NCBI RefSeq assembly: GCF_036785885.1
Contig: NC_092314.1
Location: 15,087,638 to 15,151,637 of the forward strand
Direction of reading: 5' to 3'
From: Coffea arabica
Lineage: Eukaryota > Streptophyta > Magnoliopsida > Gentianales > Rubiaceae
DNA: 64,000 bases
Shown piece by piece: positions 35,502 to 45,992 of the stretch. The notes under the pieces were generated by a model. It made no database searches and was not told where the DNA came from. It saw nothing but the letters and a program-made list of their open reading frames with translations. The translations under genes and the position numbers were made by a program. The number at the start of each line of letters is the position of its first letter. Within the stretch, counting starts at the first letter, position 1.

Positions 35502-35675
35502 GTGAGTGTGTTTGGATTGAAATGATTTGAAATAAAATAATTTGCTTCACAAATTCTAATCACTTTCTTATTTTTCCAATCACCTTTTTATTTCACATAC
35601 ATCATATCAGAAGAAGTACTACACTAATTATCTTAAATAAATCATCCAAATAAACTCCTATCCAAACAAACTCAC
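35502..35675 (-). mobile_element. MITE with GTTTGGAT-type termini (family copy 2)
   Basis: Inverted ends 'gtgagtgtgtttggat' and 'atccaaacaaactcac' bound 174 bp. On the minus strand the interior reads 'gatgtatgtgaaataaaaag', matching the interior of the 4724-4890 element in the opposite orientation. Confidence 0.8.
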
Positions 35676-35750
35676 GTGGCTAATTGAGAGATTTGGAAAA
35701 GAGGATGTTGAAAATTTAGAAGTTGATGAGGGGTACATATGTAAAACTAT

Positions 35751-36527
35751 GGGTTAATTACATTTACCTCCCCTGAGGTTTGACCATATTACCAATCAAT
35801 CCCTGTAATTTGTCCAAATAACGGTCTCACCCTCTGAACGATCAAACATTTAACAAAAACCCCCTTAATGCCGAAAATGCCCTTATTGAGGCCATGTTGC
35901 ATTAAAAAAGGAACACATTTTTATTTTATTAACCCTGAAGCAATCCAAAAAAATAGAAAAAAGTTTTATTATTTTATAAAAACCATATCTTTACTTCCAT
36001 AAATAGTTTTGAATCAATAATTATTGTAAATCTTAAAAATAAATATTAAAAATTAGATATATTGAAAGAAAAATAAAAAAGAAGAAATTATTTTAATTCC
36101 TGAAGTATGGTTCAAATTGAGGAAAACATGCATTGTGCTCTCCGCAACATGCCTTGAACCACAATTCGAACCATACTTGAGAATTTAAAATAATTGCTTC
36201 TTTTTTATTTTTCTTTCAATTTATCTAATTTTTAATATTCATTTTTAAGATTTAAAATAATTATTGATTCAAAACTATTTATGGAAGCAAAGATATGATT
36301 TTTATAAAATAATAAACAAAACTTTTTTCTATTTTTTTGGATTACTTGAAAGTTAATAAATAAAAATATGTTCTTTTTTTTAATGCAATATGGTCTCAAA
36401 AAGGGCATTTTCGGCATTAAGGGGGTTTTTGTTAAATGTTTGATCGTTCAAAGGGTGAGACCGTTATTTGGACAAAAATTGATTGGTAATATGGTCAAAC
36501 CTCAGGGGAGGTAAATGTAATTAACCC
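35751..36527. mobile_element. Foldback MULE-type element, 777 bp, near-perfect palindrome
   Basis: The left end 'gggttaattacatttacctc' and the right end 'gaggtaaatgtaattaaccc' are exact inverses. Complementarity persists along both arms to the centre near 36140 (for example 'aagtatggttcaaattg' against 'caattcgaaccatactt'). Perfect 9-bp direct repeats taaaactat flank it at 35742-35750 and 36528-36536, the Mutator-like target size. There is no coding sequence. A transcript across it would form a hairpin with arms of about 370 bases. Confidence 0.93.
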
Positions 36528-37077
36528 TAAAACTATTCGTTCCACATTTTAACGGGACGAGCCGGTAGCCCTTTATGCCTCAATCCAATTAAATGTAACC
36601 AACGGTCAAAAATTGTCCATAACTCAATGTTTTCAGAACCGGATCGGACCGGCCGATTCGACCGGTCCAACTGCGAACCGATAGTATCAACGGTCCGGTC
36701 CAGCATCACACCCGAAAACTAATGAAAACCCGCTAAGAACCGGACGAACCGTTAAAAATCGTTTCAACCGTAAACCGCCGGTTCATAAATTTTCAAGCAA
36801 TAGACCTGATATTGAAAACAATAATACCAATAGAGGCAGCAGCTAAGATTCGAACTCAGGCCATCATGATCACAAAGAGTATGCTTACCACCAATCTACA
36901 ACCGAGGGACAAGCCTTTTCTTGTGTAGAATTATACTTAATCTAATCAAAATATAAAATTAGATTAAATAAAAAAAACCCTAGCATTGGCTTCAGACGGC
37001 ACCATTCATTCAATTCACTTTCTTAATTATTATTAACATAACACTCTATGAACCAAAGGCGTTACTGTTCATTTGCT

Positions 37078-37098
37078 TTTTCGTCGTCGTCGTCGTCA
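37078..37098. repeat. Short (TCG)n microsatellite
   Basis: Six tandem TCG triplets within the left part of the 6.1-kb hAT element. No reading frame of note accompanies it. Confidence 0.9.
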
Positions 37099-37133
37099 CG
37101 TGTTATAAGCATGTCTTCAGTGCTTTTTTATTT

Positions 37134-37148
37134 CCGCGCGATGCGCGG
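37134..37148. other. GC-rich hairpin CCGCGC-gat-GCGCGG
   Basis: A six-base perfect stem stands out against AT-rich DNA and is nearly identical to the Helitron-type hairpin at 41318-41332. It is followed by 'gttgtcgacttaggg', which lacks a CTRR terminus, so it is not itself a convincing Helitron end. It may be a decayed end or part of a Helitron 5' region. Confidence 0.45.
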
Positions 37149-40100
37149 GTTGTCGACTTAGGGTTCTCTACACAAATCGCATTTTCTCTCCAGGCTTTCC
37201 TTTCCAAAACCTCCGTGCCGCCGCTTCTTCTCTTCTGTCTTTCCTCTCCTGGCTTTTCAACTTAGGGTTTCCTCTCTGCTTCCTATTCTCTCCGCAGCCG
37301 CCTCTGCTTCCTATTCCTCTCTTTACGAAACAAAAAACTTGATCATTTGCTTCTCCTTGGCCACCACTTCAAAACTTTTGATGTTTTCGCTTTCTTTTCT
37401 TCTTTTATGCCTCTCAACTCCCGAGTCCAAGATTTCCATTAATCCCTAGCAATCGGCGTGATTCTTCTGGTTAGTTACATTATTTCCAGATCTCAAGATT
37501 GTTCAATTATTCCTAGGCTTTTGACATATTCATCTTCTCTTCTCTTTATTATATTTGGATAGGTCATTCTGACTTCTGTTTTTTGCCCATTTTTGTATAT
37601 TTACAGTATTTTTATATATTTGCATGTGTTTTCTGACTGAAGCTTTTTATGATTTTTTTGTGTAGTCTTTCTTTTTCATGCTATAGACTATTCTTTACCG
37701 GATTACTGAGTCGATCAAGCCCACCATATTTCATTTAGGACCTATTAGCTGGTTTATCGTGCCTCCTATAATTTATTTTCCTATTTTAATGAATATTCTA
37801 TACCATATTAGAAACAAAAAAGTAAAAGAAATGGCTTAAGATAATGCGATAAGATAAATTGAAAGGTGACGACCAAGGCTGTGTATGCCAAAAATTTATC
37901 AGTATGCTTTGCTAGATACAAATGGACATATTTATGCATTTTTATCAATATTCCCGCTCTAATTGCTGCATCTTCTAGATTGCACTATCCTACCATTCGT
38001 TTACTATGATGCAATTTACATGTTTTAAATTTGCAGGTTGGACTTTTTGTATATGACATTTTCTGGATCTTTTTTACCCCAAAAATGGTTAGTGTTGCTA
38101 AATCTTTTGATGCTTCTATCAAGATAAGTGTGTCATCTTGTGTTCTGTATATCTTTTAAAAATTCTTGTTCTTGGATTCTGTCTATCATAGTTTGCAACC
38201 AAGTGTAACAATAAATACTTTCTACAGTTTTTGTTCCCAACGGCTGACTCTGCACCTCCATTTTCAATGTTGGGTCTTAGGGATACAGTATTTCCTGGTA
38301 TAGCTTATATTCTAATTGTTCTAATAGTTGTTGTTAGTTTGCCATCCTCATTTTGGCTTCTGTGTTGGGAGTCCATGGCTGAGTTCTTGAATTTGATGTT
38401 TGACTGTTTTTCATCCTCGACTGCTTATAAGTAGCAGATGTATCTGGTGATGAGAGTCATCATTTTGAATCCAACCCTCTTTAGAGCATTGCATTTTTTA
38501 CAATCTAAAATAATTGGAAAGCTTTTTGTTTTCATCTCTAAGCTTCTTGTTTGGTTTGTTGGTGATCCCTTGTGATGTGCACATGATTCTAAATTGTATG
38601 AAGAAATACTCGGAAGTGTGCTAAGTAAAATCTGCATCTGTAATTTATATATCTCAGGGCTTTTGGCATTGCACTTTGATGTTTCTCAGGGGAAGCAGAA
38701 CCAATATTTCAAGAGTGCTTTTGTAGGATACTCTGTTGGTTTGATCCTTGACAATAAGTGTCATGAACTGGTTTCAAGCTGTATAGGAAGGTGTTTTATG
38801 CATGTCCTTATCTTTGAAAGTAGATAGATACATTTGAGAAGTGTAAATTTGTTCCAGTGAGGAGGGTCCATACTTCTCATTTCGTTGATCCTTTTAATGG
38901 TTGTTTATTTAGTCTGTGCTCTTGTATATTGTACTGGTTGTCATCAGATTTTTGGGTGTGTACGTCGCTTGGAATGGGGAAGTAAAACCAGTAAGTCTTT
39001 TGTGATCATGAATTTATTTTATAACTGTTTTTAAATGCTGAACTTCTTTCTTTCCTGGTGTATTATAGTGAAATGACTTTATGCATGTCTTTGGCAGATA
39101 CTTTTAAATGGCCGGCTAGCTGCCTGGCTTATAGCTACTTGATTCTAAGCTTTGCAACTAAGACAATGAAAATAAAACTAGAGGTAGCAACCAGCAATAC
39201 AGAATACATAAAGGTATTATAGTTTAATTTTTGGCTTATGAATTTTTTCATATGCTCTTCTCTGAAGGTTTGAGTTTTGCTTGCATATTTCTTATGTATG
39301 ATTGAACGACATTCTGTAGATGGAAAGGGTTACCAATAGAATGTTTAATTTTTTAACTGAATTTTTTTATGAATTCTTCTCTGACGGTGCGAGTTTTGCT
39401 TGGCATGTGCATGAGTAAACCACATTCTATAGATGGACTGGGTTACCGATTGAACCTTTTAATTATAACAACTTTAAACAAGAAGAAAATTATAGTCAGA
39501 AGTTTTTAGTTTTATAATCTGTCATGCCACATTTTAGTTCAATCATAGTACTGGTTCTGAGTGCCTTAATCTTGTACATAAGTTTAATTTTATTGCTTAC
39601 ATGATAAGCTGTCATTCAAGTGAAGTCTGGAACAGCCCAACAGTATGCAAATTTTAGTTCGATCATCGAGCAATTGTTCTGACTTCTGAATACCTTCAGC
39701 TTTAATTTTGTACTTTTATTCTATAACTAAAGGTAGTTTTTTTTTTGGCACTTTAATCCTTCTGCTTTGGTTGCTTTTATTCTGTGATTAGTGCGTTTTG
39801 GTAAGCTTGACAAATTGATCCTCCTGCCTTATCTTGATATTGGCCATTTTACATCTTTTCCAACATTTAGTTGATGGTCGTGCCTCTATAATTGAGTCAC
39901 CGGTTTCCTTTCTCTTCCCTTTTTTTTTATACGAGTAGTCATTTTGTTTCTGAGCTGATATTGTGATATACTATCTCGTCTTTTGGTTGACTGATTTGTA
40001 ATATATATGATGGGAGTTGTTTTATATGCTTTACCAGTGAGAAAGGCGCTTTTTAGATGGTGTTCCTGTTATTGCTAGGATTATGCTGTTGATCAAAGGT

Positions 40101-41317
40101 GATTCCCCCGTGTTGCTTTTGTTGGCTCCTGTAATTTTTTGAGATTGCTGACACCTTCTTGTTTACGTTTGTTGCTATAGTAAGAAGCCTGTTCTGCTGA
40201 CATTGTTCCGTGATTTTTGAGATTGAAGTGGGATGAACCAAAGTAGATGCTACGGGGTCTGTTGAGTCCAATCCAATTATTATTGGTACTAGATTCAGAT
40301 TGAAGCATTGATAAATGTGAGATCTGTTTCTATGTATATTCATGGTTTCTTAGTTAATTTGTGTTAGGCTGTTGTATTACTGGTCACTGTGCTATATTTT
40401 TTTCTTGGTACTTTTCCCTTCTGGACTTTAAATCACAGATTGTTTGCTAAGTCATAGCAAGCTAGAATGTTATATTGATTTTTTGAAAGGTGACATTTTT
40501 TATTAGGCATTTCTGATGGATGGTTAACCTCCTTTTCTTCAACTGATATACTTGAATTTTTTTTGAATCGTCCAGAAATTTCTTGTTTTTGGTAGAAGAT
40601 GGCGCCAACATTTTCTTGCTTAATATTGCATTAAATAGTGCGATCCAGGTTTGAATTTGAGTATACCAAATTGTGAATTCAGTGGTTGGTTGATAAGCAT
40701 TAATTCATTGATCTCCAAGGAAAAAAAATACAAGGGTATGGATAGAATTGAAACTCTTATTCAGACAATGCTTAAGAGTGCGCAGTCTAAAAATATAGAC
40801 ATTGTCTGGGATTGCTTTGAGGTCCGTGAGATTACCTGCTATGTTTTTTTTCCTTTCTTTATTTACTAATCAATTTAATAATGCCAATTTCATCAAATAA
40901 GCAATTTGAGAAAAAAGGTTCAATTAGCCACCCTAGCAATCAAAAGAATTATTTTCTCTAGGGAAAAATAATAGTGACCTTAAAATTAGCAAAGCAGCAA
41001 AGGCCGCACATGCTAAAGGCCTTCCAAAGAAACATCCGGTAAAGCGCAATGGGTACTCTCCAACTCCTAGCTGCTTCATAGTTTTGTACGACTCCAAAAC
41101 CTCTTCATTATAAGACCAAAATAGAAGGAAATTAAAAAAAAAGCCCAAAGGGCTGGTTGTCAAGTACATGCAAAGTAAATATGGTCCTAAATATATAGCC
41201 ATTTTGTTCATATGTAATTTCCAGCTATTAATCTTGAGCTTTAAATGAATAAGCAATTTTCTCATTTAGCATTCCCGGCTATTAATCATAAAGTGGGCAT
41301 ACAAGTTTTTATCTCTG

Positions 41318-41346
41318 CCGCGCGAAGCGCGGTTTACCTCTCCTAG
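41318..41346 (+). mobile_element. Helitron 3' terminus inside the hAT element
   Basis: The hairpin ccgcgc-gaa-gcgcgg (41318-41332) is followed by tttacctctc and CTAG (41343-41346), then T. This is the canonical Helitron 3' end. The matching TC start was not found; the body probably covers part of 37.1-41.3 kb, which is T-rich and intron-like with occasional exon-like patches near 39130 and 40740. Confidence 0.7.
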
Positions 41347-42722
41347 TTTCTTTCTCAGCCGCACAAAGCCACAAACGCACAGACGGGCAACGGCACCATT
41401 TCTCATTTCTCCTTGGCTTCACTTCACTTTCTCACTTTCTCAGTTCCTCCATTCCTTCAATTTCTAGTTAATCTATTTTTTTTTTCTTCATCATCCTTCC
41501 ACATCCAAATATCCACAACAAGATCAGCACACTATTATTTTTAGACGGGACTCCAAAGCTTTGCATCTTGGTAAGTTTAATTTTTGCCTTTTCTTGATTT
41601 TTGTTTTCTATATTATCTTTAGTGGATTTTTTCGTATTTTCTTCTTTTTTTTCCCCAAATTTTCATCCGTTTATGAATCATAAATTCTTTGGCAGTCATG
41701 TTTGGAGAAGTTATTTTTTGGATGAAGTATCAAATTAATAAAATTAGTCATGTTTGGTTTTTTAATTTTGTATTTTTCTGGAATTAATATTTGGAATGCC
41801 CTTTTTTTGTTCCATTGATATTGTTTGTGACAATAACCGTATGCAACTAATTTATGATTTATAATTATAGTATGCAACCGTATGCCCTTTTTTTATTCAA
41901 TTAATTTTTGTGACCAAAAACTAATTTCTGCTCAAATGTTCAAAGTTCATACGGCTCAAATGTTTGTCTTTTGTGGAGATATGCAATATACTTCAGTTAT
42001 AGGAGATTTTTTTTATTTTTTTTTAGATTTCATCTCGTATATTTTTATGGCTTGATCATTGGTGTTATGACTGGGTATAGCCCAAAATTTTTATGGCTTT
42101 TTTTTTTAGTTTCACCGATTTGATTTATATTTTTTGTAATAAACTTTTTAACTTTTTCAGGTTAAATTGATGAAATTGTGAAGGGGGTGCTCATGCCTTG
42201 TCATGCCAATGATGGACATTTGTTATTCAAATTGTATGCCTTGAATATGAGTTGAACTCTTTTATGGACTTTTTTGGAATTGTGAAAGAATGTCAATATT
42301 TATTTTAGTTATTTGTGTGTTTTTGTTTGTGATAATTGGTGAATATTTGGGCTATATCTATTTATGTTTGTAATGAATTTATGAAAACTTGCGGTGAATT
42401 ATGATATTTTAGTTATATTTGTCATTCCAGGTTTCATGTATAATTTTTAAAAAATTTATTATTATCTCAACTTAAATTTAGTTTTAAGTTATATTGATGA
42501 ATGTATTTTAGGGACTTAAGTTATTAATAACCATGTTAGAATGTACATTAACCGTCAAGTTCCAATGTAGACTGTACAGTGAAGACCTATGAAATATTTA
42601 GCATTAAAGCTGCAAAAAAAAAAAAAAAAAACAGAGAACCGTTGAACCGGCTGGTCGGACCGGTCGGACCGTGAACCGCCCCCTTCTCCGGTTCACTGGC
42701 CGGTCCGAGTTTAAAAACATTG

Positions 42723-43499
42723 CCATAACTCAGAGGAATCTACGGACCGTAATTTAACCATTTTCCAAAGCAGAAAATGGACAAATCATTTGGCCTTGCT
42801 TAGCACTTTTCTTTATCTCCGCAATCAGCTTTCTTCTCCTGTGCTTGTAATCCCCCGGTCTCTTCCTTTCTCTATCTCTGTTTCTATTTATCGAGCATCC
42901 CTTTGTTCTCCTACTCCCAACTCACTTACCACCCTGCATCCTTCTCATAGGCTTAAGAATTTCAGGATGCCATTATCCCCATGGTCCAGCTACCGCAATT
43001 CTGAAATAGTAGCATAGTAAAGGTATATCCATTTCAGTTGTATCCACTCGTTTAGTTAACACCTGCAACAGCCACTTGTATCTGTTATTTATTCAAATTC
43101 AGCAGAATTTTAGCAATTTATTAACTTGCACTGACTCAGCAATTTCAGAATTTAAGAATTTCAGCAATTTCTTAACACTGCTATTCAACATTGAAAGATT
43201 GTCAATTCGTTCTTTATTTCATGCACTGAGTTTTTTCGGAAATTAAGCCCAGAAATTTTATTTTGAGATCAGTCTTGGAGATACACCAGCTATTGAACAG
43301 TTCAAGATGGATTGTTATAAGTGACTAATACCACCTGATTCTAGCTGAAGTACGCCTCAAGGAAATGACCCTTAAATTTAAGAAGATGAATAGTAAAGGG
43401 TTTCTCATTTGGGATATTTTTGGTTGAATTAGTATCCGTTTTCTGCGTTGTTTATTACACAGGCAAGCTATTTGACACAATGGCTAAGTGAATCGTGTA
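42723..43499. promoter_or_regulatory. Proximal upstream region and probable 5' leader of the PPR gene
   Basis: Begins with the right-hand target duplication of the hAT element and ends at the PPR start codon. A frame at 42790-43017 has no upstream ATG and no domain. A plausible 5'-UTR intron could run from a GT near 43022 to the AG at 43462 ('ttattacacag'). No TATA box is asserted. Confidence 0.4.
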
Positions 43500-45992
43500 A
43501 TGGTAGATGTGTTTTCATTGCTAGCCATGGTAGCACGCTCTCTTCTTGAGTTCAAATCTTTAGAACTTCGACATCATCCCAAGGTGTCAGCTAACAAAGT
43601 GAGTCTTTCTCTATTTCCCACTCAATCTCACAAACACACACGCACAAATGGGGAGCTACTAGGTGGTGGTGACAGATTATCTGGTAATGATTTTTCAGTT
43701 TACAATGCTGTGCAAGTCTCTTTATTGTTGTTTAACTCAAACAACCAACTTAGTAATCATAAAGACAATTTCTTGCAGGGTAGAAAATTGGTAACCAATA
43801 TATCATTTCCAACCACCAAAAAAGGGAGTTTATATTTGGGAAACACACTCTTGAAGTCTAGTGTTAGTGACGAAGGTTATGAGAAGACTCAAGCTCAAGA
43901 GCTGATCGATGGTCTTCATGAATGTGCAGCCAATGGGTTACTTAAAGAAGCAAAATCTATACATGGACATATATTGAGGTGTCATTTTACCGGTGATAAT
44001 TTGATGGTTCTACTCAATCATGTAATGCATGTGTATTCAAAATGCTCGAATTTTGGATTAGCTAGGTTAGTGTTCAACAATATGACACAGAGAAATGTTT
44101 TTTCTTGGACTATAATGATAGAGGGGTCCACAAACAATGGTTTTCTGCATGATGGTTTGAAGTATTTCTCTGAGATGCAGAAATGTGGAATACAGTTGGA
44201 TGCGTTCACATATTCGGTAATACTACAGTTATGTATAGGGTTGAATTGTCTTGATTTAGGTGAAATGGTGCATGCCCGGATTCTCATAACAGGTTTTGCA
44301 TCACATGTTTTTGTGAGCACTTCACTGCTTAACATGTACGCCAAGTTAGGAGATGTTGAGGAATCACTGAAGGTATTTGATAGCATGAATGAGCATAATG
44401 AAGTCTCTTGGAATGCAATGATATCGGGTTTCACAGCAAATGGGCTTTACTTGGAAGCTTTTAACCATTTTCTTATGATGATGGAGCATAGATATGCTCC
44501 GGACATGTATAGTATAATCAGTGTCTTAAAGGCAGTTGGAATGTTGGGTGATGCTGGCAAGGGCAAGCAAGTCCACAATTATGCATCTAATTTGGGTTTG
44601 GACTCTAATGTTCGTGTGGGCACTGCATTAATTGATATGTATGCGAAGTGTGGTGCTTTAAGTGATGCACAATCTGTATTTTATAGTAACTTTTCTAATT
44701 GTGGACTAAATATGCCGTGGAATGCTATGATTGGGGCCTATTCACTGTGTAATTACAGCCAAGAAGCTGTGCAACTTTATTCTGAAATGTGTTGGAACAA
44801 CATAAAGTCAGATGTCTACACTTATTGTAGTGTGCTTGATGCTATTGCCAGTTTGAAGTGTTCCCATTTTTTGAAGCAGGTTCATGGAAAAGTTTTAAAG
44901 TCTCGGTATGATTTGATGGACCTAAGTGTTGAAAATGCTATAGCAGATGCATATTCCAATTGCACATCTCTTGGAGATGTAAGGAAGGTCTTTGACACAA
45001 TGAAAGATAGAGATCTTGTTTCTTGGACCACATTAGTGGGTGCTTATTCTAGATGTTCTGATTGGGAGGAAGCACTAGTAATTTTTTCTCAAATGAGGGA
45101 AGAAGGTTTTTTACCTAATCATATCACTTTTTCTACTATACTTGATGCATGTGTTGGCCTTTGTTCCCTTGAACTTGGTGAGCAGCTCCATGGCCTTGTT
45201 TATAAACTTAGATTGGATACTGATAACTGCATAAATAGTGCTCTAGTTGACATGTATGCTAAGTGTGGCAGCATAACGGTGGCAAGGAAGGTTTTTGATT
45301 GCATCTCAACCCCTGATGTTGTTTCATGGACTGCTATCATATCAGGTTATGCCCAACATGGATCTGCAGCAGATGCACTTCAACTGTTCAGGAAGATGGA
45401 AAAGTTGAATGTTAAAGCCACTGCTGTAACTTTGTTGTGTGTTTTATTTGCTTGTAGTCATGCTGGAATGGTGGAAGAAGGTCTTGACTATTTTTGGTCC
45501 ATGGAGGATAAATATGGTTTGGAGCCTGAGATGGAACACTATGCTTGTATTGTTGACTTACTTGGTCGTGTGGGCCGTCTTAATGAAGCATTTGAATTTA
45601 TAAAAGCAATGCCAATAAAACCAGATGAAATGGTCTGGCAGACATTGTTAGCAGCATCCAGGATCCATGGGAATATTAATTTGGGAGAAATAGCAGCAAA
45701 GAATATTCTTTTAATGCAGCCAAATTATTCAGCTCCCTATGTTCTTTTGTCCAACATGTATACAGAAAAAGGGAGCTTCAGATATGGACTTCAATTGAGG
45801 AAGATGATGAAACAGCAAGGTATTGCAAAGGAGCCAGGATATAGTTGCATATCATTGAAAGGTAGAGTCCACAGGTTTTATGCTAGAGATCAGGAGCACC
45901 CAGAAAAAGATGACATATATCTGAAGTTGGCAGAATTAAGGAAGATGATCAAGGCATTTGGTTATGTGCCTGATACAAAATGTGCCTTGTGA
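43500..45992 (+). CDS. Pentatricopeptide-repeat protein, PLS class with E/E+ ending
   Basis: An 830-residue intronless frame. ATG 43500 is chosen because a stop (43485-43487) closes the frame just upstream. The N-terminal 110 or so residues are variable, rich in Ser, Leu and basic residues, and may include an organellar targeting sequence (inference). From about residue 130 there is a continuous array of PPR motifs in the P-L-S pattern, with the usual blocks VFSWTIMIEG, VSTSLLNMYAKLGDVEESLK, VSWNAMISGF, GTALIDMYAKCG and VSWTAIISGYAQHG. After HYACIVDLLGRVGRL the E motif (VWQTLLAASRIHGNINLGE, YVLLSNMYTEKGSF) and E+ region (GRVHRFYARDQEHP...GYVPDTK) follow, then CAL and TGA. There is no DYW domain. 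Family members bind organellar transcripts sequence-specifically, commonly for C-to-U editing with a partner deaminase; the target here is unknown. Confidence 0.93.
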   Translation: MVDVFSLLAMVARSLLEFKSLELRHHPKVSANKVSLSLFPTQSHKHTRTNGELLGGGDRLSGNDFSVYNAVQVSLLLFNSNNQLSNHKDNFLQGRKLVTNISFPTTKKGSLYLGNTLLKSSVSDEGYEKTQAQELIDGLHECAANGLLKEAKSIHGHILRCHFTGDNLMVLLNHVMHVYSKCSNFGLARLVFNNMTQRNVFSWTIMIEGSTNNGFLHDGLKYFSEMQKCGIQLDAFTYSVILQLCIGLNCLDLGEMVHARILITGFASHVFVSTSLLNMYAKLGDVEESLKVFDSMNEHNEVSWNAMISGFTANGLYLEAFNHFLMMMEHRYAPDMYSIISVLKAVGMLGDAGKGKQVHNYASNLGLDSNVRVGTALIDMYAKCGALSDAQSVFYSNFSNCGLNMPWNAMIGAYSLCNYSQEAVQLYSEMCWNNIKSDVYTYCSVLDAIASLKCSHFLKQVHGKVLKSRYDLMDLSVENAIADAYSNCTSLGDVRKVFDTMKDRDLVSWTTLVGAYSRCSDWEEALVIFSQMREEGFLPNHITFSTILDACVGLCSLELGEQLHGLVYKLRLDTDNCINSALVDMYAKCGSITVARKVFDCISTPDVVSWTAIISGYAQHGSAADALQLFRKMEKLNVKATAVTLLCVLFACSHAGMVEEGLDYFWSMEDKYGLEPEMEHYACIVDLLGRVGRLNEAFEFIKAMPIKPDEMVWQTLLAASRIHGNINLGEIAAKNILLMQPNYSAPYVLLSNMYTEKGSFRYGLQLRKMMKQQGIAKEPGYSCISLKGRVHRFYARDQEHPEKDDIYLKLAELRKMIKAFGYVPDTKCAL

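Larger units (their letters stand above)
36625..42722 (+). mobile_element. Non-autonomous hAT element, 6.1 kb, perfect 8-bp target duplication
   Basis: Ends: 'caatgttttcagaaccggat' at the left and 'gagtttaaaaacattg' at the right, with dense subterminal CGGACCGG/GAACCG motifs on both sides. Perfect 8-bp repeats ccataact flank it at 36617-36624 and 42723-42730. No transposase domain is visible. The termini resemble the BED-hAT at 18117-25285, which could represent a source family. The interior has a left arm, a block ending in a Helitron-like terminus at 41346, and a right arm (41347-42722) with an A-run just before the GC-rich end. The intact duplication suggests a later insertion than the 18117 element. 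Confidence 0.9.

Noticed and set aside
36837..36910. 'gattcgaactcaggccatca' region as a possible tRNA or SINE B box
   Set aside because: No cloverleaf, A box or poly-A tail could be drawn around it.
42790..43017. 75-codon frame upstream of the PPR gene
   Set aside because: Begins with a TTG rather than ATG and has no domain; more likely leader sequence.
43488..43499. GTG start four codons before the PPR ATG
   Set aside because: Plant nuclear genes start at ATG; a stop codon lies directly upstream, so 43500 is used.
44018..44434. 138-codon frame on - strand
   Set aside because: Antisense shadow of the PPR coding sequence, with no domain.
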